A stretch of DNA of 45,504 nt from DAOLCO01 sp964612555 (GTDB lineage: Bacteria; Bdellovibrionota_C; UBA2361; SZUA-149; DAOLCO01), in contig CAZTBW010000013.1 of NCBI GenBank assembly GCA_964612555.1, positions 1-45,504 of the forward strand, written 5' to 3'. The stretch's first letter is position 1; each line of letters begins with the position of its first letter. Position numbers and translations under genes: made by a program. Below are positions 8,744-15,411 of the stretch, piece by piece. The notes beneath the pieces are model-generated. The model did not search any database. It saw only the letters and a list, made by a program, of their open reading frames with translations, and was not told the DNA's origin.

Positions 8744-9916
8744 ATGAAAAATAGTTTCAGGGTTGCTATTTGTGGGACCAGGGGTGTTCCTGCCCGATAT
8801 GGAGGTTTTGAGACCTTTGCGGAACAACTTGGGGAGCGCCTGGTTAAAAAAGGTCATACAGTAGTTGTTTACGGGAGATACTATAAGGGAGACAATAAAT
8901 CTGATCATTTGTCTGCTTATAAAGGTATGGAGTTACGTATGATTCCTGCTGTTCGCCATAAGTATCTGGAGACTCCTCTTCACACATTCCTTTCATTTTT
9001 TGATTTATATAAAAAACCTGTAGATATTGTTCTTTTGTGTAATGCCGCCAACAGTGTTTTTGCCTGGATGCCCTTTCTTGGAGGTATGCCTGTTGTCATT
9101 AACGTAGATGGTATTGAGCGTACGAGAAGGAAGTGGAATGCTCTTGGAAGGGCATGGTATCTTCTTGGTGAGATGACGTCATCTCTATTTGGAACAAGAT
9201 TGATATCTGATGCAAATTATATAAAATCATATTACCTTGATCGATATGCAAGAGATTCTCACGTTATAAGATACGGAGCGAGAATGCTCCCCGCTGCACA
9301 TGCAGAGCTGAAATCGCTTGATGATTTCAGCTTTCTGGAAGCTGAGGAAGTTAAGTATTTACAATCTCTTAACCTTTCAGCAGGTAATTATCTTCTTTAT
9401 GTAAGCAGGCTCGAACCTGAAAACAACGCAGACAAAGTTATTGCGGCTTATCAGGGTATTTCCCGGGAGCTGAGAGAAAAACATCCCCTGGTCATTGTTG
9501 GCGATGCCCCTTACTCTGAGTCCTTTAAGATGAGCTTGTATGCTCACGCATCTGATCAAATCAGATTCCTGGGATACAGGTTCGACAAGGAGTATGAGAC
9601 CCTTCAGAGAGCTGCAAAGTTGTACTTTCAGGCAACAGAGGTTGGGGGAACTCATCCGGCTCTTGTTGAAGCAATGGGGTTTGCAAACTGCATTATTGCA
9701 AATGAAGTTCCCGAACATAGGGAAGTGGTTGATAAAGTTGCCGTTTTTTATAATAAAAACGATGTTTCCGATCTTTCCCTTCAGCTAACACACATACTTG
9801 AAAACCCCTCTGAAATGATGCGATTAAGAAAGTCTGCCTATGCCCATGCCGTTAAAGAGTACTCCTGGGAAGCTGTTTGTGAACAGTATGAGAGCCTTCT
9901 TTCGAGCCTTGTTTAG
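8744..9916 (+). CDS. GT-B glycosyltransferase with DUF1972-type N-terminus (rhamnosyltransferase-like)
   Basis: 390 aa. The N-terminus RVAICGTRGVPARYGGFETFAEQLGERL in two parts is the hallmark of the DUF1972 group, which includes rhamnosyltransferases of polysaccharide assembly. The C-terminal half is a glycosyltransferase group 1 domain: LLYVSRLEPENN near residue 225, VGDAPYS, GGTHPALVEAMGFANCIIANEVPEHREV with the conserved E-x7-E-like segment. A cytoplasmic, nucleotide-sugar-dependent role in surface glycan synthesis is likely; donor and acceptor are unknown. It is divergent from the GT2 gene, with about 80 bases between the starts. Confidence 0.85.
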   Translation: MKNSFRVAICGTRGVPARYGGFETFAEQLGERLVKKGHTVVVYGRYYKGDNKSDHLSAYKGMELRMIPAVRHKYLETPLHTFLSFFDLYKKPVDIVLLCNAANSVFAWMPFLGGMPVVINVDGIERTRRKWNALGRAWYLLGEMTSSLFGTRLISDANYIKSYYLDRYARDSHVIRYGARMLPAAHAELKSLDDFSFLEAEEVKYLQSLNLSAGNYLLYVSRLEPENNADKVIAAYQGISRELREKHPLVIVGDAPYSESFKMSLYAHASDQIRFLGYRFDKEYETLQRAAKLYFQATEVGGTHPALVEAMGFANCIIANEVPEHREVVDKVAVFYNKNDVSDLSLQLTHILENPSEMMRLRKSAYAHAVKEYSWEAVCEQYESLLSSLV

Positions 9917-10021
9917 AGCAGGTGAATCGTTCAAATTTTTTTTTCATCTTCATTTTTTTCTTGAAGTTGTATGAACATGCGTGTAAAGATGGGAAAAATT
10001 GCTGAGCATTTCTGCTAGTTA

Positions 10022-10035
10022 ATATTACGTAATAT
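10022..10035. promoter_or_regulatory. 14-bp perfect palindrome upstream of the H1/HU gene
   Basis: ATATTACGTAATAT reads identically on both strands and lies 32 bases before the GTG at 10068. Its position suits an operator or an AT-rich protein-binding site; the binding protein is unknown. Confidence 0.35.
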
Positions 10036-10067
10036 GATGAAGATCATTTAATGGAGGAAATATAAAA

Positions 10068-10655
10068 GTGGCTACAAAAAAGAAACCCGCAGCGAAGAAA
10101 GCTGCTCCAAAGAAAGCCGTTAAGAAGACAGTAAAGAAGGCTGCTGCAAAGAAAAAGGCACCTGCAAAAAAAGCTGCTGCCAAAAAGCCTGCGGCTAAAA
10201 AGAAACCTGCTGCGAAAAAGAAGCCCGCAGCAAAGAAAGTTGCAGCGAAGAAAGCTGCTCCAAAGAAAGCAAAAGCCGTTAAGAAAGTTGCCGCAAAACC
10301 GGCTGCTCCGAAGCGACCACTTATTGTTGAACCAAAGAAGCCTGCTCTTATTATTCCAAAAAACAAGAAGACACTTCAGTACACTCAAGCTGAGTTACTT
10401 GACAGCATTGCTTCTTACTGCGGTTTTGAAAAGAGAAAAGGGGCAAAAGAGTTTTACGACAATTTTACCTCAATGATTCAGGCTGCTCTTAAGAGTGGGT
10501 ATAAGCTGACCCTTCCCGGTCTTGGTAAATTCCAGGTTCGCAGAACAAAGGCAAGAATGGGTATCAACCCTAAAACAAGAGAGCCAATCAAGATTTCTGC
10601 AAAGAAAAAGGTTGCTTTCACCCCAAATAAGGCACTAAAAGAGACGGTGCTCTAG
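10068..10655 (+). CDS. Histone H1-like lysine-rich tail fused to HU
   Basis: 195 aa from a GTG start; GGAGGA at 10053-10058 gives a 9-base spacing and decides it. Residues 1-~95 are tandem AAKK/PAAKK-type repeats. Residues ~105-195 are a complete HU/IHF domain: TQAELLDSIA, helix, LTLPGLGKFQV, then the DNA-binding arm RMGINPKTREPIKI and the closing VAFTPNKALKETV. HU bends DNA and organises the nucleoid; the lysine tail should add non-specific DNA compaction. The repeat-rich 5' half is prone to length variation. It is probably monocistronic with its own terminator at 10671-10703. Confidence 0.9.
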   Translation: MATKKKPAAKKAAPKKAVKKTVKKAAAKKKAPAKKAAAKKPAAKKKPAAKKKPAAKKVAAKKAAPKKAKAVKKVAAKPAAPKRPLIVEPKKPALIIPKNKKTLQYTQAELLDSIASYCGFEKRKGAKEFYDNFTSMIQAALKSGYKLTLPGLGKFQVRRTKARMGINPKTREPIKISAKKKVAFTPNKALKETVL

Positions 10656-10670
10656 TCTCTTGCTTGTTTC

Positions 10671-10703
10671 GATGTTGAGGGTTGTTTGTTAGCCCTCAAC
10701 ATC
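10671..10703 (+). terminator. Hairpin after the H1/HU gene
   Basis: GATGTTGAGGG (10671-10681) pairs perfectly with CCCTCAACATC (10693-10703) around an 11-base loop. The downstream tract is not very T-rich, so termination strength is uncertain. Confidence 0.6.
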
Positions 10704-10734
10704 TTACTGACTTTAACTCTTTCAAGTTTCTTCT

Positions 10735-11223
10735 ATGACTAAACGAATTATTTTTTGTTTGTTTACTTTTTTTGTTTTTTTAATGCCTCTGAGTTCTTCT
10801 GCTGAAGTCGACATTAATCCTGCAATACTTCAGGAGCTCACTGCAAGGCATCCGGTGTTCACAGTGGAAAGTTTGATTGAGCTTGCTGGTGGTGAAGATG
10901 AGCTGGTCTCCCAGTTGCTGCTTCTCAGACTCAGGGATAAGCCTGCTCAGGCTGCCATTAATGCTGAAAAGATTCTTCTGGGTCTTTCTTTCAGGAAAGA
11001 TGTTCAGGAGGCGCTACTTGAAGATGTTTCGACCGAAGATCGTTTCGGGCTTGGTTCGGTAGTCTTAAGTCGTATCGACGATATCAAAGATGAAGAGTTT
11101 AAAATGAATCTTGCAAAAAAGGCGCTCACCGCCTCTACTAAATTTGAGATGCGTCAATCCGGACGGTACCGACTGCTACTCAAAGAAAGTAGTAATACCA
11201 AGTTAAGAGCTTTGGTAGAATAA
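10735..11223 (+). CDS. Exported protein of unknown function
   Basis: 162 aa. The N-terminus (KR followed by a Phe/Leu-rich run to residue ~20, ending SSSAEV) is a clear signal peptide. The mature part is helical and charged, with alternating Leu and Asp/Glu/Lys residues and no cysteines, and resembles helical-repeat proteins in general pattern only. I do not recognise the family. It sits between the H1/HU terminator and tRNA-Leu and is probably transcribed alone. Confidence 0.6.
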   Translation: MTKRIIFCLFTFFVFLMPLSSSAEVDINPAILQELTARHPVFTVESLIELAGGEDELVSQLLLLRLRDKPAQAAINAEKILLGLSFRKDVQEALLEDVSTEDRFGLGSVVLSRIDDIKDEEFKMNLAKKALTASTKFEMRQSGRYRLLLKESSNTKLRALVE

Positions 11224-11354
11224 TAATTTCTTAATTAAATTCGTGTAGTTTTTACGTTGATTTAATTTTGTAATTTTGAACAAAAAAAATTGTCTTTTTT
11301 TAGTCTCCCTATTGTCTTTCTAGAGGTTTATTGATTATAAGATGGCACTCTTTT

Positions 11355-11436
11355 GCCGGAGTGGTGGAATTGGCAGACACGCTAGGCTTAGAACCTAGTG
11401 CTTCACGGCGTGGGGGTTCGAGTCCCTCCTCCGGCA
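11355..11436 (+). tRNA. tRNA-Leu (anticodon UAG)
   Basis: Acceptor arms GCCGGAG (11355-11361) and CTCCGGC (11429-11435) pair fully, with discriminator A at 11436. The anticodon stem CTAGG/CCTAG encloses TAG at 11389-11391. A long variable arm and GGTTCGAGTCC T arm are present, as expected for leucine. The 3' CCA is not encoded. Eight Ts follow the acceptor arm. Confidence 0.95.
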
Positions 11437-11445
11437 GTTTTTTTT

Positions 11446-11519
11446 GGCTCTGCGAGGCAAAACCATTTATTTTGGCTCTGCGAGACCAAACCATTTTTTA
11501 GGCTCTGTGAGACCAAACC
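11446..11519. repeat. Three tandem copies of a 19-bp repeat after tRNA-Leu
   Basis: Copies of GGCTCTGTGAGACCAAACC start at 11446 (variant GCGAGGCAAAACC), 11474 (GCGAGACC) and 11501 (exact), spaced 28 and 27 bases, with AT-rich spacers. Three more copies lie at 13608-13686, beyond clpP. No known mobile element end is recognised. Confidence 0.75.
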
Positions 11520-11617
11520 TTGTATGCCACGCATATTTGCAAAAATTTCCTCAAATAACTATTCTCCTCACACCAAAAAATATTAGATTTTATAAATAAT
11601 TACCCAAGAGTTAAGTC

Positions 11618-12931
11618 ATGTCGTACGAAGTAGAAATATCTGAGCGATCGAGTGTAGAGAAAAATTTTTCATTAAAAATTGAACCCCAGTCTTTTAACAA
11701 CAAGTTTCAAAAAGAGCTTTCGAGAATTACCAGTAAAGCTCATCTTAAAGGGTTTAGACCGGGTCGTGCCCCGCGTGCCATGGTGGCTAAAATGTACGGC
11801 AGTCAAATCCATACCGATATCGTATCGGATATCGTGAATGAAGCATTAAGAAAGACAGTTGATGAAAATAAACTCTCTCTTGTCGGGACGAGTGATTTTA
11901 CCATGCATGAAGCCAAGGAAGGTGAACCGATTGCGGTAAGCATGGTGCTCAGTCTGTATCCTGAACCTGAAATAAATAAAATTGAAGGTGTTGAGGTCGA
12001 AGTTGAGGTTAGAAATTTTAGCCCTGAAGATCTTGAAGAGCGTTTGGGGTCTGTGCCTGAGATGTTTGGAGAAGTGGTCGATGTAGAAGATCGTACTACC
12101 GTTCAGGATGGCGACTTTATAACTATCTCCTATACAGGGGAAGCTAGTGGTGAAGCCTCTGATGATTTAAAAGGGGAGAGTGTTCAGCTTGAATTAGGAA
12201 AAAATCAGCTTCCTGAGGATATTGAAAAAGCACTGATTGGAATTTCAGTTGGTGAAACGAGAGAAGTTCTTCATATGCTTCCTGCGGCTAAAGAGTCTGG
12301 CAATGAAGAAGGAGCTTCAAAGGAAGTACTATTCAAGATTACCCTTGAAAAAATAAAGAAAAAAGTCCTTCCTGAGTTAAGTGATGATCTGGCAAAACGC
12401 ACCGGAGTTGCAGAAACTCTGGAAGAGCTTAAAGAGTTTATCGAAAAGGATCTTAAAAGGAGTTTTGATCAGAAGAACAGAGACTCCAGAGATAACGCCA
12501 TGATCGATGCAGTGGTAAGGGAAAATGATTTTGAAGTCCCTCAGGCACTTATTGATCGTGAGATTCGCTATATGCTTGCTGAGATGCGATTACTTGATCC
12601 TTCCAAAGAGGATTTTCATCAAGCTCCTGTGGTGCAATATAGAGAGTTTCTTAAAGATCAGGCGGGGAGCAGAGTAAAACGAGGTGTGGTAGTTGAACAG
12701 CTTCTTAAGGATTTTAAAATTACCTCAGGTAAAGATGAAGTTGAATCAATGCTTGATGATATCAGCAGAGAGACCGGAGTTGAGCGTAAAGACATAGAAA
12801 GAGAGTATGGATACCCGACCCAGATGGAAAACCTTCAGCGCCTTTGTTCTGTACGTGCCTTGACGAATCTGCTTGCAGGAAAAATGAAAATAAAAGAAAA
12901 AGAAATTTCAAGAGAAGAAAGTAATAAATAG
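11618..12931 (+). CDS. tig: Trigger factor, ribosome-associated chaperone and prolyl isomerase
   Basis: 437 aa, normal length. The N-terminal ribosome-binding domain contains the signature KGFRPGRAPRAMV near residues 46-58. The middle FKBP-type prolyl isomerase domain (~155-250) has DGDFITISYTGEA and a KNQLPEDIEKALIG segment. The C-terminal chaperone arms follow (~260-430). It binds near the ribosome exit and shields new chains. It is the first gene of a tig-clpP-clpX-lon series, an arrangement found in many bacteria, which suggests joint proteostasis control. Confidence 0.96.
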   Translation: MSYEVEISERSSVEKNFSLKIEPQSFNNKFQKELSRITSKAHLKGFRPGRAPRAMVAKMYGSQIHTDIVSDIVNEALRKTVDENKLSLVGTSDFTMHEAKEGEPIAVSMVLSLYPEPEINKIEGVEVEVEVRNFSPEDLEERLGSVPEMFGEVVDVEDRTTVQDGDFITISYTGEASGEASDDLKGESVQLELGKNQLPEDIEKALIGISVGETREVLHMLPAAKESGNEEGASKEVLFKITLEKIKKKVLPELSDDLAKRTGVAETLEELKEFIEKDLKRSFDQKNRDSRDNAMIDAVVRENDFEVPQALIDREIRYMLAEMRLLDPSKEDFHQAPVVQYREFLKDQAGSRVKRGVVVEQLLKDFKITSGKDEVESMLDDISRETGVERKDIEREYGYPTQMENLQRLCSVRALTNLLAGKMKIKEKEISREESNK

Positions 12932-13001
12932 CTTTCAAATCTTAAGGGGTTTCAGTATATTGAATATTGAAAATATTAGACGTAAACAGTAGGTGGGTCA
13001 G

Positions 13002-13601
13002 ATGAGTTATTATGTGCCGTATGTAATTGAGCAGACAGGTAAAGGGGAGCGTTCCTATGACATTTACTCTCGCCTTTTAAAAGACAGGATTATTTTTCTT
13101 GGTAGTGAGGTAACTGATGCAGTCGCTAATGTTATCATTGCTCAGCTGCTTTTTCTGGAATCTGATGATCCTGAAAAAGACATCTTTTTTTACATTAACT
13201 CTCCCGGTGGTTCTGTTACTGCGGGTCTTGCCATCTACGATACCATGCAATACATAGCCCCTGATGTCTCTACTGTATGTGTTGGTCAAGCTGCGAGTAT
13301 GGGAGCTTTTCTGCTTGCAGCAGGAGCGAAGGGGAAGAGGATATCCTTAAAGAACTCAAGAATAATGATTCACCAACCACTGGGTGGATATTCTGGTCAG
13401 GTGACAGATGTTGAAATTCACGCAAGAGAAATGCTGAGACTAAAGCAGGCATTAAACAAGATGCTATCCGATCATACCGGACAGCCTCTGGATAAGCTTG
13501 CTCAGGATGCAGAGCGGGATTATTTCATGTCCGCATCTGAGGCGAAGGAATACGGTCTTATTGATTCGGTATATTCCGTGAGACCAACGCCGCTCAAATA
13601 A
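13002..13601 (+). CDS. clpP: ATP-dependent Clp protease proteolytic subunit
   Basis: 199 aa from ATG 13002, which has AGGTGG about 7 bases upstream; a GTG at 12993 would add three residues and is less likely. The catalytic triad is S99 in GQAASMGAF, H124 in IMIHQPLGG and D173 in ERDYFMSA. It forms a tetradecameric barrel that degrades substrates unfolded by ClpX. It lies 70 bases after tig. The last codons (VYSVRPTPLK) resemble by DNA sequence the 19-bp repeat found just downstream. Confidence 0.96.
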   Translation: MSYYVPYVIEQTGKGERSYDIYSRLLKDRIIFLGSEVTDAVANVIIAQLLFLESDDPEKDIFFYINSPGGSVTAGLAIYDTMQYIAPDVSTVCVGQAASMGAFLLAAGAKGKRISLKNSRIMIHQPLGGYSGQVTDVEIHAREMLRLKQALNKMLSDHTGQPLDKLAQDAERDYFMSASEAKEYGLIDSVYSVRPTPLK

Positions 13602-13607
13602 TATTTT

Positions 13608-13686
13608 ACTCTGTGAGACCAAACCGTAGTTTTATATTTATACTCTGCGAGGCTAGTGTTTTTTTTAGGCTCTGTGAGACCGGAGG
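13608..13686. repeat. Second cluster of the 19-bp repeat, between clpP and clpX
   Basis: Three degenerate copies: CTCTGTGAGACCAAACC near 13609-13625, CTCTGCGAGGCTAGTG near 13643-13658, and GGCTCTGTGAGACCGG at 13668-13683. Spacing is about 33 and 27 bases, as in the cluster at 11446. The rest of the 13602-13900 gap is AT-rich and shows no gene; it should hold the clpX promoter, which I cannot place with confidence. Confidence 0.65.
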
Positions 13687-13900
13687 AATTGGAATACGAT
13701 AATAGGATGGGGTGATTTTTAGTGCTTGTTTGAATCGGGTTTTTTTGGTGTATTTGCTGCCCGTTTCTTTATTATATTTTATGTTATTTATAATGAAATT
13801 AGCAAGTTATCTTTTTTTTAGTATTTACACTGGGCAAAGATCGTCATAACCAGTTAGAATATAATTTTTAGTCAATATTGAGTAATTACAGGGTGAATTA

Positions 13901-15175
13901 GTGGCGAAAGGATCGGATAAAGAAAGAGGTCAATCAGGGCTCTGTTGTAGTTTCTGTGGAGCGACCCAGGAGGAGGTCAGGAAGCTGATAGCGGGACCTG
14001 GGGTGTATATTTGTGACCAGTGTATAGACCTCTGTAATGATATTATTGTTGATGAGGTGGATGAGGAGGTTGGGGCTGGTGCCAGTGACAGTAAAATCGC
14101 AAAGCCCAGGGAAATAAGAGCTTTTCTTGATGAGTATGTTATCGGACAGGATAAGGCAAAGAAAGTTCTCTCTGTTGCGGTTTACAATCACTACAAGAGA
14201 CTTGATGAAAAGGCTAAAGCAAAGTCTAGTGGTTCAAGTACTGTAGAAATTGCAAAATCCAATGTTCTTCTTCTTGGTCCGACCGGGTCTGGAAAGACTC
14301 TCCTTGCACAAACTCTTGCACGTATGCTCGATGTGCCCTTTACCATAGCTGATGCGACCAATTTAACTGAAGCCGGCTATGTGGGTGAGGATGTTGAGAA
14401 TATCATCCTGAGCTTACTTCAGGCAGCCGATTATGATGTAGAGCGGGCAGAGCGGGGTATCGTCTATATTGATGAGATAGACAAAATTTCGAAGAAATCT
14501 GAGAACCCGTCTATTACCAGAGATGTTTCCGGAGAAGGGGTGCAGCAGGCACTACTTAAACTTCTGGAAGGTACGACTGCAAGCATTCCGCCAAAAGGAG
14601 GAAGGAAGCATCCCCAGCAGGAGTTTCTTCAGGTCGATACATCAAATATTCTTTTTATCTGTGGTGGTGCTTTTCTCGGTATGGAAGATATCATTCGCAG
14701 GAGATCAATAGGGAGTGTTATGGGATTTAACACCTCAGTTAAAACTCCTTCTCAGACCAAACGCTGGTTTGATGATATTCAACCCGAAGATTTACTTAAA
14801 TTTGGTTTGATTCCTGAATTCATCGGAAGATTGCCTGTTGTTGCTACTCTGGATGAGCTTGACGAGAAGGCTCTTATCAAAATCCTTACTGAACCCAAGA
14901 ACGCTCTTGTGAAGCAGTACCAAAGGCTTTTTGAGATTGAAGAGGTTAAGCTGAAGTTTACCGATGAATCTCTAAAGGCGATTGCTTCTCTTGCACTACA
15001 ACGAAAACTTGGAGCCAGGGGTTTACGGGCAATTCTTGAGGAAATCATGCTTGAGCTTATGTATGAGGTTCCTTCCCAGCCTGATATCAAGGAGGTTGTC
15101 ATATCCGAGGATACTATCATCAATAAAGAACAGCCACTGATAGTCTACGAGCATCATCAGGCTGAATCAGCATAA
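13901..15175 (+). CDS. clpX: ClpX, AAA+ unfoldase of the ClpXP protease
   Basis: 424 aa from a GTG start. Residues ~15-45 hold the zinc-binding domain (CSFCGATQEE then CDQCIDLCND). The AAA+ module has Walker A GPTGSGKT near residue 127, Walker B IVYIDEID, and the RRRSIGSVMGF and EFIGRLPVV segments typical of ClpX pore and sensor regions. It recognises tagged or folded substrates, unfolds them with ATP and feeds ClpP. A 299-base repeat-bearing gap separates it from clpP, so it may have its own promoter. Confidence 0.96.
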   Translation: MAKGSDKERGQSGLCCSFCGATQEEVRKLIAGPGVYICDQCIDLCNDIIVDEVDEEVGAGASDSKIAKPREIRAFLDEYVIGQDKAKKVLSVAVYNHYKRLDEKAKAKSSGSSTVEIAKSNVLLLGPTGSGKTLLAQTLARMLDVPFTIADATNLTEAGYVGEDVENIILSLLQAADYDVERAERGIVYIDEIDKISKKSENPSITRDVSGEGVQQALLKLLEGTTASIPPKGGRKHPQQEFLQVDTSNILFICGGAFLGMEDIIRRRSIGSVMGFNTSVKTPSQTKRWFDDIQPEDLLKFGLIPEFIGRLPVVATLDELDEKALIKILTEPKNALVKQYQRLFEIEEVKLKFTDESLKAIASLALQRKLGARGLRAILEEIMLELMYEVPSQPDIKEVVISEDTIINKEQPLIVYEHHQAESA

Positions 15176-15411
15176 ATATTCTTTCGTATTTTAGTCGACA
15201 TTTATTTGATATTTTAAAAAGTAGTGTCTCTTTCTTTGCATCTTGCGTCTTAATACGTAGTATATTCAGAGAAGCTGAAGTGCAGATTAGATTTCCTTGC
15301 TAAAACTTATAGAATTGCGCAAATGTATAGATAGAGGATAATCTTTAAAAGTATATCATGCTGAGTATTTATGAGGTGGTGGTAGACTTACAGGGAGAAT
15401 AAGGAAAATTT

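Noticed and set aside
10025..10388. Long hydrophobic open frames on the minus strand opposite the H1/HU gene
   Set aside because: They are the antisense of Lys/Ala repeats, which yields Phe/Ala-rich frames; no ribosome site and full overlap with a certain gene.
11446..11519. CRISPR array
   Set aside because: Only three 19-bp units with ~8-base AT-rich spacers; spacers are far too short and no cas gene is present.
11398..11586. 62-codon plus-strand frame over the tRNA-Leu 3' half and the repeats
   Set aside because: It starts inside the tRNA, and its repeated peptide only reflects the 19-bp DNA repeat.
15176..15411. Heat-shock sigma32 promoter before lon
   Set aside because: No CTTGAA-like and CCCCAT-like pair at proper spacing is visible.
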